A DNA stretch of 64,000 nucleotides from Amycolatopsis tucumanensis (GCF_021654135.1 NZ_JAKGSD010000007.1:1-64000); one strand, 5' to 3'. Shown: positions 17,424 through 26,384, counted from the first letter of the stretch. Program-made: numbers and translations. The notes: a model not told the origin generated them from the sequence alone.

Positions 17424-18376
17424 CCCTGCTGGAACTGGACCGGGTGCACGTGGTGCACAAGATCCGCTCGTCCGGGCTGTTCGGGCACGACTCCGTGCAC
17501 GCGCTGACGGACGCGACGCTGACCGTGCGGCCCGGCGAGACGATCGGCGTGGTCGGCGAGTCCGGGTGCGGCAAGACCACGCTGGCGAAGGTGGTCGTCG
17601 GGCTGCAGAAGCCGACCAGGGGCGTCGTGCGTTACCGCGGCGAACCGGTGGCCGACCAGCGCGAGTTCGGCCGCGACATCGGCATGATCTTCCAGGACCC
17701 GTCGACCGCGCTGAACCGCCGGATGTCGATCGCCCGCATCGTGCGGGACCCGCTCGACGTGCACCGCGTCGGCACCCCGGCGCAGCGGGCCGAGCGGGTG
17801 CGCGAGCTGATGGAGCTGGTCGGCCTGCCGCCCAGTGTCGCGGACGCGGTGCCCGGGCAGCTGTCCGGCGGCCAGCGGCAGCGCGTGGCGATCGCGCGTG
17901 CGCTGGCGCTGGAGCCGTCGCTGCTGGTCGCCGACGAGCCGACCTCGGCGCTGGACGTGTCGGTGCGCGCGCAGATCCTCAACCTGCTGCTCGACCTGCG
18001 GGACCGGCTGGGCCTGGCGATGATCTTCGTGTCGCACGACATCCAGACCGTGCGCAAGATGAGCGACCGCATCGTCACGATGTACCTGGGCCGCATCGTC
18101 GAGGACGCCCCCGCCGCGGCGATCCCCGGCGACGCACGGCACCCGTACACGCGGGCGCTGTTCTCCGCCACGCCGAGCCTGCTGAACCCGATCGAACCGA
18201 TCGTCCTGACCGGGCCGGTGCCGTCCGCGGTCAGCCCGCCGAGCGGGTGCGCCTTCCGCACCCGCTGTCCGAAAGCGACGGACGAGTGCGCCGGCGCGGT
18301 GCCCCCGTCCGCCGACGCCGGCGACGGGCACACCTACCACTGCATCCACCCCGAACTCGAAGTGAGCGTGCGATGA
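17420..18376 (+). CDS. ABC transporter ATPase (DppF/SatD-like)
   Basis: A 318-residue ATPase that pairs with the ATPase half of the fused subunit to drive import. Walker A GESGCGKT is near 48, the Q-loop in MIFQDP near 91, the signature LSGGQRQR near 153, Walker B LLVADEP near 173, H-loop SHD near 207, and the family C-terminal cysteine patch in CAFRTRCPKATDEC near 290. The ATG overlaps the fusion gene's stop (ATGA), and its own stop overlaps the aldolase start in the same way. Confidence 0.88.
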   Translation: MTLLELDRVHVVHKIRSSGLFGHDSVHALTDATLTVRPGETIGVVGESGCGKTTLAKVVVGLQKPTRGVVRYRGEPVADQREFGRDIGMIFQDPSTALNRRMSIARIVRDPLDVHRVGTPAQRAERVRELMELVGLPPSVADAVPGQLSGGQRQRVAIARALALEPSLLVADEPTSALDVSVRAQILNLLLDLRDRLGLAMIFVSHDIQTVRKMSDRIVTMYLGRIVEDAPAAAIPGDARHPYTRALFSATPSLLNPIEPIVLTGPVPSAVSPPSGCAFRTRCPKATDECAGAVPPSADAGDGHTYHCIHPELEVSVR

Positions 18377-19296
18377 CTCGATTCACCGGCATCATCCCCC
18401 CGCTGTGCACCCCGTTCCGCGACGACTTCACCATCGACGTGGACTCGCTGCGCCGGCACCTGGACGTCCAGCTGGACGCCGGCGTGCACGGGGTGTTCGT
18501 GCTGGGCTCGTCCAGCGAGGTGGCGTTCCTGCCGGACCGGCAGCGCCGGGTGGTGATCGAGACGGCGGTGGCGCACGTCGGCGGCCGGGTCCCGGTGCTC
18601 GCCGGGTGCATCGACATGACGACGCTGCGGGTCGCCGAGCACATCCGCGTCGCCGAGGATGCGGGCGCGGACGCGCTGGTCATCACCGCGCCCTACTACA
18701 CCCGCACGCACACGGCGGAGATCGAACAGCACTTCCGGCTGCTGCACGCGCAGGCCTCGCTGCCGATCTTCGCCTACGACATCCCGGTCGCGGTGCACTC
18801 GAAGCTGGACCGGGAGATGGTCCTGCGGCTGGCCGAGGACGGCGTGCTGGCCGGGCTGAAGGACTCCAGCGGCGACGAGGCCGGGTTCGGCGCGCTGCTG
18901 CTGGGCCGCCGGGAGCGCGGGCTGTCGGAGTTCGCCGTGTTCACCGGGTCCGAGCTGGTGGTGGACCTCGCGCTGCAGATGGGCGCGGACGGCGCGGTGC
19001 CCGGACTGGCCAATGTGGACCCGGCCGGGTACGTCACGATCTGGGACTGCGTGCGGGCGGGCGATCTCGCCACGGCACGGCGGGAACAGGACCGGCTCAT
19101 GCGGCTGTACGACATCACGCACGCCGCGCCGCCGGAGCGGATGGGCCGTGGCTCGGCCGGGCTCGGCGCGTTCAAGGCGGCGATGAAGATGCGCGGGTTC
19201 ATCGACAACTCGGTGATGGCGCCGCCGCAACTGCCGCTCAACGACGAGGAACTGTTGCGCATCAAGGGTGCGCTGACCGAGGCGGGTCTGCTGTGA
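18373..19296 (+). CDS. NanA/DapA-family aldolase, probable N-acetylneuraminate lyase
   Basis: A 307-residue class I aldolase of the DHDPS/NAL superfamily. The Schiff-base lysine is K163 in GLKDSSGDEAG, the catalytic tyrosine is Y135 in FAYDIPVAV, and the 2-keto-acid-binding loop is the unusual GSSSE (45-49) where NAL has GSTGE and DHDPS GTTGE. The arginine that true DHDPS carries after the YNVP motif is absent (VAVH here), so lysine biosynthesis is unlikely. Between a transporter and a sialidase, cleavage of sialic acid to N-acetylmannosamine and pyruvate is the best guess; another 2-keto-sugar-acid aldolase remains possible. Confidence 0.8.
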   Translation: MTRFTGIIPPLCTPFRDDFTIDVDSLRRHLDVQLDAGVHGVFVLGSSSEVAFLPDRQRRVVIETAVAHVGGRVPVLAGCIDMTTLRVAEHIRVAEDAGADALVITAPYYTRTHTAEIEQHFRLLHAQASLPIFAYDIPVAVHSKLDREMVLRLAEDGVLAGLKDSSGDEAGFGALLLGRRERGLSEFAVFTGSELVVDLALQMGADGAVPGLANVDPAGYVTIWDCVRAGDLATARREQDRLMRLYDITHAAPPERMGRGSAGLGAFKAAMKMRGFIDNSVMAPPQLPLNDEELLRIKGALTEAGLL

Positions 19297-21266
19297 TCCA
19301 CTACGGCGCGGACTACAACCCGGAGCACTGGGCCGAGGACGTCTGGGACACCGACGTCAAGCTGATGACCGAGGCCGGGGTCACGCTGGTGACGCTCGGC
19401 GTCTTCTCCTGGGCCAAGGTCGAGCCGCGGCCGGGCGAGTACGACTTCGGCTGGGTCGACACGGTGATGGACAAGCTCGCGGCCGCCGGGATCCAGGTCG
19501 CGCTGGCGACGATGACCGCCTCACCACCGCCGTGGCTGACCCACCGCCACCCCGAGGTGCTGCCCGTGCGCGAGGACGGGACACGGCTCTCGCCGGGTTC
19601 GCGGCAGCAGTTCTGCCCGTCCAGCCCGGTGTTCCGGGAGTACGCCGCCCGGCTGGTCGAGCAGCTCGCGAACCGGTACGGCGACCACCCGGCGCTGCAC
19701 ATCTGGCACGTCGGCAACGAGTACGGCTGCCACATCCGGGCGTGCTACTGCGACACCTCCGCCGAGGACTTCCGGTCATGGTTGCGCGAGCGGTACGGCA
19801 CGCTGGACGCGCTGAACGCGGCGTGGTCGACGACGTTCTGGTCGCAGGGCTACTCGGACTGGGCGGAGATCCAGCCGCCGCGGGTGGCGCCGTCGTTCCG
19901 CAACCCCGCCCAGCAGCTGGACTACCAGCGGTTCTCCTCGGACGCGTCGCTGGCGTGTTACCGGGTGGAGGCGGAGGTCCTGCGCCGGGTCACGCCGGAG
20001 GTCCCGCTCACCACCAACTTCGTCGGGCTGGTGCAGAAGGCGCTGGACTGGCACGCGTGGGAGCCGCACGAGGACGTGGTGTCGCTGGACTCCTACCCCG
20101 AGCCCTACGACCCGCGGGGGCACGTCGAGGCGGCGTTCGGGTACGACGTGGTGCGGTCGCTGAAGAACGGGCAGCCGTGGATGCTGCTGGAGCACGCGCC
20201 GAGCGCGGTGAACTGGCGCAAGCACAACGGCGCCAAGGCCCCCGGTGTGATGCGGCAGGGCGTGCTGCAGGCGGTGGCGCGCGGCGCGGACGCCGCGATG
20301 TTCTTCCAGTGGCGGCAGAGCCGGGGTGGCGCGGAGAAGTTCCACTCGGCGATGGTGCCGCACGCCGGCGCGGACACCCGGGTGTTCGCCGAGGCGCGGG
20401 CGCTCGGGCAGGACCTCGCGGCGCTGGCCGACGTCGAGGGCACCCGGGTGCGATCGGACGTGGCGTTCCTGCACGACTGGAACAGCTGGTGGGCACTGGA
20501 GCTGGACGCGCACCCGTCGGCGGACGTGACGCAGCTCGACGCGCACCTGGCGCACTACGCGCCGTTCTTCGACGCCGGCATCTCCTGCGACGTGGTGCGC
20601 CCCGATCGCCTGTCCGGGTACCGGCTGGTCGTGGTGCCGAACCTGTACCTGCTCGATGCGGACACCGCCGAGGGCCTGCGCCGCTACGTCGAGGGCGGCG
20701 GGCACCTGGTGGTGTCGTTCTTCTCCGGCATCGTCGACTCGTGCGACCGGGCCCACCTCGGCGGCTACCCGGTGGCCCCGCTGCGGGAGGCGCTCGGGGT
20801 GGCGGTGGAGGAGTTCTGGCCGCTGGCGCCGGGCACCTCGGTGCCGCTGAGTCCGGAGTGGACCGGCAGCCTGTGGTCGGAAGCCGTGGAGCTGCGCGGC
20901 GCGGAGGCTGTCGCGACCTTCGACGGTGGTGACCTGGCCGGTTTCCCCGCGGTGACCCGACACGCCTACGGCGCGGGTGTCGCCTGGTACCTCGGCACGC
21001 GGCTGGACCCGGCCGGGATGCGCGAGCTGGCCGACCGGGTGGCCGCGGAAGCGGGCGTGCGACCGGTCCTGCCCGGGCTGCCCGCCGGGGTCCAGGCGGT
21101 CCGCCGGGAAGCCGCGGACCGGCAGTTCCTGTTCCTGCTCAACCACAACACGGATGCGGTCGCGGTGGACCTGGGAGAACCGGCCCCCGACCTGCTCACC
21201 GGTTCGGCGCCCTCGGCCCGGCACACGTTGCCACCGCGCGGCGTCGCAGTCCTCCGGATTCACTGA
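19293..21266 (+). CDS. GH42 beta-galactosidase
   Basis: A 657-residue glycoside hydrolase family 42 enzyme. The acid/base is E143 in HVGNEYG and the nucleophile E300 in MLLEHAPSAVNW. Cysteines in CHIRACYCDT, with one near 108, form the zinc site of GH42. The domains follow the family order: TIM barrel (1-385), a trimerisation domain, and a small beta domain. There is no signal peptide, so it works in the cytoplasm. The GTG start overlaps the aldolase stop (GTGA). It may release galactose from imported galactosides that accompany sialylated glycans. Confidence 0.88.
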   Translation: MIHYGADYNPEHWAEDVWDTDVKLMTEAGVTLVTLGVFSWAKVEPRPGEYDFGWVDTVMDKLAAAGIQVALATMTASPPPWLTHRHPEVLPVREDGTRLSPGSRQQFCPSSPVFREYAARLVEQLANRYGDHPALHIWHVGNEYGCHIRACYCDTSAEDFRSWLRERYGTLDALNAAWSTTFWSQGYSDWAEIQPPRVAPSFRNPAQQLDYQRFSSDASLACYRVEAEVLRRVTPEVPLTTNFVGLVQKALDWHAWEPHEDVVSLDSYPEPYDPRGHVEAAFGYDVVRSLKNGQPWMLLEHAPSAVNWRKHNGAKAPGVMRQGVLQAVARGADAAMFFQWRQSRGGAEKFHSAMVPHAGADTRVFAEARALGQDLAALADVEGTRVRSDVAFLHDWNSWWALELDAHPSADVTQLDAHLAHYAPFFDAGISCDVVRPDRLSGYRLVVVPNLYLLDADTAEGLRRYVEGGGHLVVSFFSGIVDSCDRAHLGGYPVAPLREALGVAVEEFWPLAPGTSVPLSPEWTGSLWSEAVELRGAEAVATFDGGDLAGFPAVTRHAYGAGVAWYLGTRLDPAGMRELADRVAAEAGVRPVLPGLPAGVQAVRREAADRQFLFLLNHNTDAVAVDLGEPAPDLLTGSAPSARHTLPPRGVAVLRIH

Positions 21267-21281
21267 CCGAAGGGAAGGCAC

Positions 21282-23138
21282 ATGAGATCGTTCGCAGCGT
21301 GGCGCGCGGTCCCGCTCGTGGCGGTGCTGTTCGCCAGTCTGCTCGGCGGCGGGGTCACCGCCTCCGCCGACACCGCCAGACCGGGCTTCGACCAGCAGTC
21401 GCTGTTCAACCCCAAGCAGGAGCAGGGCTACTTCTGCTTCCGCATCCCCGCGATCGTCAAGAGCACCTCCGGCACCCTCCTCGCGTTCGCCGAGGGCCGG
21501 GTCAACGACTGCGGCGACGCCGGTGACATCGACCTCGTCCTCAAGCGCTCCACCGACGGCGGCCGGACCTGGTCGCCGCTGGAAGTCATCAACTCCGGCG
21601 ACGGCGACACACACGGCAACCCGGTCCCGATCGTCGACCAGCAGACCGGCCGGATCGTGCTGATCTCCACCTACAACGCGGGTCTCACCGGCGGCAAGAA
21701 CTGCGAGGTGCCGTGCGCGCGGACCCCGCACGTGCAGTACAGCGACGACGACGGGCTCACCTGGTCCACGCCGGTGGACATCAGCGCCCAGGCCAGCAGG
21801 CCGGAGTGGAACGCCTGGTACGCCTCCGGCCCGGTGCACGGCATCCAGCTCACCAAGGGGCCGCACCGCGGGCGGCTGGTGTTCGGCGTGAACGCCGAAA
21901 CCGCCGAGGGCACCGACGTGGTGGCCAACCACGGCGCGCTCGTCTACAGCGACGACCACGGCCAGACCTGGCACATCGGCGCGGTGGACACCTATTCGTT
22001 CCCGCCGAAGAGCGCCTACTCGCAGCGGCCCCAGGAGATCAGCGTCGTCGAACTGGCCGACGGCTCGATCTACGCCGGCGGCCGCGAACAGGGCGGCACC
22101 GACATCGGCAACCGCGACTACGCGATCAGCCGCGACGGCGGGGAGACCTTCAGCCAGCCGTTCCGGACGATCCCCGACCTGGTCACGCCGATCGTGCAGG
22201 GCTCGCTGCTGCGGCTGGACCGGCCGGGGCCGGACCGGATCCTGTTCGCGTCGCCGTCGGACACCGACCGGCGCCGGTGGATGATGATCCGCTCCTCCTA
22301 CGACGGCGGCCGGAGCTGGGAGAACGCCGAGCAGGGCACCCGGGTGACCGACGAGTGGTCCGGCTACTCGGACATGGTCCAGATCAGCGACCGGTCCGCG
22401 CGCACCACCGAGATCGGCCTGATGTACGAGGGCGGCCCGGTCGACGCGCGTGACGAGATCCGCTTCGCCCGCTTCACCGAGGACGTGCTGGGCTGGCGCA
22501 ACTCGGCCGGCCCGACCACGCGGGACGTGTCCGGCGAACGGTCGGACGCCTACCTCGTGGGCGGCCCGGTGGCCACGGCAGGCCGCTACGGCAGCGCGCT
22601 TTCGCTGGACGGCGTGGACGACTTCGTGCGCGTGCCCTACAACAGCGCGCAGGTGGTCGGCGACGGTGACTTCACGTGGACCGGCTGGGTGCGGTACGGC
22701 GCGTCGACGAGCAACCAGGTGTTCTTCTGGATGGGCGGCATGGGCTCGACCGCGCCGCAGATCTGGCTGCGCGGCGAGCCGGCGGCGAACCGGCTGATCG
22801 CGTCGATGACCACCACTGCGGGCACCAAGCAGGTGACGTCGGCGGGCGCGTTCAACGACCAGCAGTGGCACCACGTGGCGCTGCAGCGCACCGGCGGCCA
22901 GTTGCTGCTGTTCGTCGACGGCGTGCAGGTGGCGGCCGGCCCCTCGGCGGCCGGTTCGGTGACGGAGCGGGTGTCGTTCCAGTTCTGGCTCGGCCGCCGC
23001 CTCGACGGTGGCATGGGACTGAACGGCGCGCTGGACGACGTCCGGCTCTATCGCAAGGCACTGTCACCGTCCGAACTGGACGCCGTCCGGGCGAACGCCC
23101 CCGTGCGGGACGCCCTGGTGCTGCGGCTGCCGTTCTGA
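21282..23138 (+). CDS. Secreted exo-alpha-sialidase with C-terminal LamG-like domain
   Basis: A 618-residue secreted GH33-type sialidase. A signal peptide covers about 1-29. FRIP (53-56) supplies the first arginine of the triad, and five Asp-boxes follow at about 90, 154, 223, 283 and 339 (for example STDGGRTW, SDDHGQTW, SYDGGRSW). The catalytic tyrosine is probably in SGYSDM near 362. From about 425 to the end there is a concanavalin-like LamG fold (VDDFVRVPYNSAQVVGDGDF; WHHVALQRTGGQLLLFVDG), probably glycan-binding. An AAGGGAAGG ribosome site precedes the ATG. It is the last gene of the operon and liberates sialic acid outside the cell. Confidence 0.9.
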   Translation: MRSFAAWRAVPLVAVLFASLLGGGVTASADTARPGFDQQSLFNPKQEQGYFCFRIPAIVKSTSGTLLAFAEGRVNDCGDAGDIDLVLKRSTDGGRTWSPLEVINSGDGDTHGNPVPIVDQQTGRIVLISTYNAGLTGGKNCEVPCARTPHVQYSDDDGLTWSTPVDISAQASRPEWNAWYASGPVHGIQLTKGPHRGRLVFGVNAETAEGTDVVANHGALVYSDDHGQTWHIGAVDTYSFPPKSAYSQRPQEISVVELADGSIYAGGREQGGTDIGNRDYAISRDGGETFSQPFRTIPDLVTPIVQGSLLRLDRPGPDRILFASPSDTDRRRWMMIRSSYDGGRSWENAEQGTRVTDEWSGYSDMVQISDRSARTTEIGLMYEGGPVDARDEIRFARFTEDVLGWRNSAGPTTRDVSGERSDAYLVGGPVATAGRYGSALSLDGVDDFVRVPYNSAQVVGDGDFTWTGWVRYGASTSNQVFFWMGGMGSTAPQIWLRGEPAANRLIASMTTTAGTKQVTSAGAFNDQQWHHVALQRTGGQLLLFVDGVQVAAGPSAAGSVTERVSFQFWLGRRLDGGMGLNGALDDVRLYRKALSPSELDAVRANAPVRDALVLRLPF

Positions 23139-23146
23139 GTCGCGGA

Positions 23147-23175
23147 GTCCCGGCCCCGTGCGACGGGGCCGGGAC
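23147..23175. terminator. Bidirectional hairpin terminator after the sialidase
   Basis: GTCCCGGCCCCGT (23147-23159) pairs perfectly with 23163-23175 around a 3-nt loop, between the convergent stops of the sialidase and the dehalogenase. Confidence 0.88.
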
Positions 23176-23176
23176 T

Positions 23177-23992
23177 TCACCGCAGCCCGTGCCGGTCCAG
23201 CCAGGCGGACAACGTCGCGGCGATCGCCGCGGGCTGGTCCTCCGGGGTGTGGTGCCCGGCGGGGAGATCGTGGTGGACGATGTCGAGAGCCGCGATGTTC
23301 TCCGCGCACCACGCGATCATCCGGTCGTCCATCATCGTGTCGAAGCCGGGGCGGAACGTCATGAGCAGCTTCGGCACGTCCGCGCTGGCCGCGAGCCACT
23401 TGTCGTAGTGCTCGACACGAGCGACGACGTCGGCAGGCTCCCCGCCCAGCGGCATCGACCGCGCCCACCGCAACAGCGGCACGCGGCTCTCGCGCGTCGG
23501 GTAGGGCCGCAGGTAGGCCACGCGGTCCTCCGCGCCGAGCGCCATCGACTCCAGGAAGATGTTGTCGTCCAGCATCATCTTCTCCCCGACGCCCGGGGTT
23601 TTGAGCGCCCGGAATATCTCGGCGCCCGCGTCCGGGAACTCGTCCCAGGACATGGGTTTCACGATCGTCTCGGTGACCGCGATGCCCCGCACCCGGCCGG
23701 GGTGGCGGGCGGCCCAGTCGAAGGCGAGCGCGCCGCCCCAGTCGTGGCCGACCAGGACCACGTCGTCCAGCCCGAGGTGCTCGAACCAGGCGTCGAGGTA
23801 GCGGGCATGGTCGTCGAAGGTGTAGCCGATGTCCGGTTTCGCGGATTCGCCCATGCCGATCAGGTCGGGCGCCAGTTTCCGGCCCGGGCCGACCGCCGGC
23901 ATGATGTGCCGCCACAGGTGGGACGAGGCGGGGTTGCCGTGCAGGAAGACGATCGGCTGGCCGTCGCCGGTCTCGCGGTGGTGCAGGATCAC
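23177..23992 (-). CDS. Haloalkane dehalogenase (subfamily II-like)
   Basis: A 271-residue alpha/beta hydrolase that closely follows DhaA/LinB-type haloalkane dehalogenases. HGNPASSHLWR holds the halide-binding asparagine (N20). GHDWGG gives the aspartate nucleophile D84 and the second halide residue W85. The catalytic acid fits E108 in VTETIVKP, and the base H248 in AGHHTPED. These features separate it from epoxide hydrolases and serine esterases. The GTG at 23992 overlaps the stop of the upstream NmrA-like gene (GTGA), so the two are co-translated. The natural substrate is unknown. Confidence 0.83.
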   Translation of the reverse strand: MILHHRETGDGQPIVFLHGNPASSHLWRHIMPAVGPGRKLAPDLIGMGESAKPDIGYTFDDHARYLDAWFEHLGLDDVVLVGHDWGGALAFDWAARHPGRVRGIAVTETIVKPMSWDEFPDAGAEIFRALKTPGVGEKMMLDDNIFLESMALGAEDRVAYLRPYPTRESRVPLLRWARSMPLGGEPADVVARVEHYDKWLAASADVPKLLMTFRPGFDTMMDDRMIAWCAENIAALDIVHHDLPAGHHTPEDQPAAIAATLSAWLDRHGLR

Positions 23993-24807
23993 TTGAACAC
24001 CGCCGCGTTCGCGCCGGCCCACTCGGCGAAGCTGCGCGCCGGGCGCCGCAGGACGCGCTCGACGTCGTCGCTGACCCGCTGCTCCTCCGGTTTCGGCGCG
24101 CCGAGGATGTCCAGTGTGGACTCCACGACCGGCTCGGGCATGGCCTGCAGCATCCGCGTCCGCGCCTCCGCCCGGCTCAGCTCGGCGAAGCGCACCGGCT
24201 CGCCCAGCGCGTCGGCGATCGCCGCCGCCTGCTGCCGCGGCGTGACGGGCTCGGGCCCGGTGATCGTGTAGGCCCGGCCGGCGTGCCCGTCCTCACGCAT
24301 CGCCGCGGCGGCCACCTCGGCGATGTCCACCGGATCGACGGTCGGCAGGGCGACGTCCCCGAACGGCGCCTCGACCGTCCGCCGGGTGCGCACCGTTTCC
24401 GCCCAGGCGAACGCGTTGGAGTGGAAGCCGCCCGGCCGCAGTAGGGTCCACTCCAGGCCGGAGCCGACGACCGCGTCCTCCAGTTCCGGCGCGTGCCGCC
24501 CGGTCGCCACCCCCTGGGACGACAACAACACGACCCGTCGCACGCCGCCGGCCTTCGCTGTTCCCAGGACGCCGGCGAGGTCCCCGCCGGCCGCGAGGAA
24601 GTCCGGCGAGGTGAGCAGGAACAGTGTCGACGCCCCGTCGAGCGCGGGCTTGAGCGTCTCCGGCTCGGTCAGGTCCGCCCGCACGTGCCGCACCCCGGGC
24701 AGGTGTTCTTCCTTGCGCGACACCGCCGTCACGGCCTCGCCGGTCTTGACGAGCGCCTGCACCAGCGGCCGCCCGACGTTGCCGGTAGCTCCGGTCACCA
24801 CAAACAT
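23989..24807 (-). CDS. NmrA/SDR-a-like NAD(P)-binding protein
   Basis: A 272-residue atypical short-chain dehydrogenase-like protein. The Rossmann signature VTGATGNVGRPL is at the N-terminus, and the classic catalytic YxxxK is not evident, as in NmrA-like redox sensors and quinone reductases (QOR2-like). It is co-transcribed with the dehalogenase and divergent from an HxlR regulator, a common arrangement for stress or quinone-responsive NmrA proteins. It probably reduces a quinone or related electrophile in the cytoplasm; the substrate is not deducible. Confidence 0.8.
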   Translation of the reverse strand: MFVVTGATGNVGRPLVQALVKTGEAVTAVSRKEEHLPGVRHVRADLTEPETLKPALDGASTLFLLTSPDFLAAGGDLAGVLGTAKAGGVRRVVLLSSQGVATGRHAPELEDAVVGSGLEWTLLRPGGFHSNAFAWAETVRTRRTVEAPFGDVALPTVDPVDIAEVAAAAMREDGHAGRAYTITGPEPVTPRQQAAAIADALGEPVRFAELSRAEARTRMLQAMPEPVVESTLDILGAPKPEEQRVSDDVERVLRRPARSFAEWAGANAAVFK

Positions 24808-24858
24808 TTCCGCTCCCGTTCTCTTCGTGTGGGAGCGACGCTACTGTCGTGGGGCTAG

Positions 24859-24868
24859 TAGGTACCTA
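24859..24868. promoter_or_regulatory. Palindrome in HxlR divergent promoter
   Basis: TAGGTACCTA is a perfect 10-bp palindrome in the 71-bp gap between the NmrA-like and HxlR genes, flanked by CTAGTA and AAGTAGT, which form further loose half-sites. It probably binds the HxlR protein. Confidence 0.55.
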
Positions 24869-24878
24869 GAGGAAAGTA

Positions 24879-25262
24879 GTGGGTCCGGTGACCGAAACCA
24901 CAGTCAGTCCCGAGCTGGCCTGCCCGATCGCGCCCGTGGTCGACCTCGTGTTCAGCCGGTGGACCACGCCGATCCTGTGGACGCTGAACGAGCACGGCAG
25001 GCAACGTTTCGTGGAGCTGTCCCGCCGCATCACGACGATCACCCCGAAGGTCCTGACACAGCGGCTGCGCCAACTGGAGCGCGACGGGCTCGTGGTGCGG
25101 ACCTATCACGCCGAGGTGCCGCCGCGGGTGGAGTACGAGATCAGCGACCTGGGCCGCAGCCTGGCGCCGCTGTTCGCCACCCTCGCGGAGTGGTCGCCGA
25201 ACCTGGAGAAGGTCGAGCAGGCCCGCGCCGAGTACGACGCGCAGCAGAAGAAGCGCCCCTGA
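24879..25262 (+). CDS. HxlR family transcriptional regulator
   Basis: A 127-residue winged-helix protein of the HxlR family, recognised from CPIAPVVDLVFSRWTTPILW (the conserved cysteine followed by the W-T-P-I-L helix) and the recognition segment ITPKVLTQRLRQLERDGLVVR. The conserved cysteine near residue 15 may sense electrophiles or oxidants. The GTG at 24879 follows GAGGAAAG. It is divergent from the NmrA-like/dehalogenase pair, which it probably controls. Confidence 0.87.
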   Translation: MGPVTETTVSPELACPIAPVVDLVFSRWTTPILWTLNEHGRQRFVELSRRITTITPKVLTQRLRQLERDGLVVRTYHAEVPPRVEYEISDLGRSLAPLFATLAEWSPNLEKVEQARAEYDAQQKKRP

Positions 25263-25265
25263 GCC

Positions 25266-26384
25266 TCAGGCCGTCAGGAAGCTGATCACGCTGTGCGGCG
25301 CGTTTTCGTCGAAGAGCATTTCGTGCGTGTGGCTGCCTTCGAGAGCCGCCGCCGTGCTGCGCGGGAACAGCGCCTGCTCGTATTCCGCCAGTGCCGCCTC
25401 GGGGTCGCCGGGATGGGCGGCGATGGCCTTGCCGAGCTCGGCGCCGTCGAACATGGCGAGGTTCGCGCCGTCGCCGGACGGGGCCGACAGGTGGGCCGCG
25501 TCGCCGAGCAGGGTCACGCCCGGCACCCGGTCCCACTTGTGCCCGATCGGCAGGGCGTTGAGCGGGCGCAGGACCGGCGCGGTGTCGCTGTCGGTGATCA
25601 GTGAGGTGAGTTCCGGCGCCCAGCCGTTGAACTCTCGCGCGACCCGCGCGAGGGCGGCGTCGGAATCGCTGAAATCGATCTCCGCGAACCACTCCTGTGG
25701 TTTGGTGAGCGCCACGTAGGTGTGCAGTGTCCCGCCGCTCTCGCGATGCGCCGTGATCCCCTTGCCCGGCACGAGCGCCATCAGCGCCCCACCGCCCACG
25801 GCCCGCGCGGCGGCGGGGTGCCGGCTGTCAGCGTCGAACAGGTAGGTCTCGACGAACGACCGGCCCACGTACCGCGGCACCGCGCCGGAGACCAGCGGCC
25901 GCACGCGTGACCACGCGCCGTCCGCGCCGACCAGCAGGCTCGTGACGACGGTGCCGCCGCCTGCGAAAGCGACCTCGTGGTGGCCGTCGCCGAGGGCGCG
26001 GACGCCGGTGACCTTGTGCCCCCAGCGGACGGTGCCTTCCGGGAGCGAGTCGAGCAGGATCCGCCGCAGCTCGCCGCGCTGGACCTCCGGGCGCCCGGCC
26101 GTGCCGTCGTCGGGCTGGTCGAGCAGGACCGCACCGTCCGGCGCGAGGACCCTGGTCGCCTCGCGGCCCTCCAGGATGATGCCGCGGAACTCGTCGAACA
26201 GGTTCGCCGCGCGGAGGGCGGGCTGGCCGTCGTGCTCGTGGATGTCGAGCATCCCGCCTTGGGCGCGGGCCCCCGCGGACGCCTCCGCTTCGTAGACCGT
26301 CACCGGGATGCCGTGGACGTGCAGGACGCGAGCGAGCGTGAGACCGCCCAGCCCCGCGCCGACGATCGTGACGTGGTTGTTCAT
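25266..26384 (-). CDS. FAD-dependent monooxygenase (TetX/PHBH-like)
   Basis: A 372-residue class A flavoprotein hydroxylase. The FAD-binding GAGLGGLTLARVLH is at residues 9-22, the ADP/NADPH motif in VGADGAWSRVR near 155, and the FAD ribityl motif in LLGDAAHLSAPSGDGANLAM near 295. The general sequence is nearest to TetX-like monooxygenases, which hydroxylate tetracyclines or other aromatic compounds, but the substrate is unknown. GGAGG sits 6 nt before the ATG at 26384. Divergent from a TetR gene with two operators in the gap. Confidence 0.83.
   Translation of the reverse strand: MNNHVTIVGAGLGGLTLARVLHVHGIPVTVYEAEASAGARAQGGMLDIHEHDGQPALRAANLFDEFRGIILEGREATRVLAPDGAVLLDQPDDGTAGRPEVQRGELRRILLDSLPEGTVRWGHKVTGVRALGDGHHEVAFAGGGTVVTSLLVGADGAWSRVRPLVSGAVPRYVGRSFVETYLFDADSRHPAAARAVGGGALMALVPGKGITAHRESGGTLHTYVALTKPQEWFAEIDFSDSDAALARVAREFNGWAPELTSLITDSDTAPVLRPLNALPIGHKWDRVPGVTLLGDAAHLSAPSGDGANLAMFDGAELGKAIAAHPGDPEAALAEYEQALFPRSTAAALEGSHTHEMLFDENAPHSVISFLTA

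Noticed and set aside
18373..19296. DapA (dihydrodipicolinate synthase) of lysine biosynthesis
   Set aside because: The conserved arginine after the YNVP-like motif is absent and the gene is embedded in a catabolic operon.
19776..22874. A 1032-codon open frame antisense to the GH42 and sialidase genes
   Set aside because: Arg/His-rich composition mirroring the GC-biased third positions of the sense genes; no start signal or domain.
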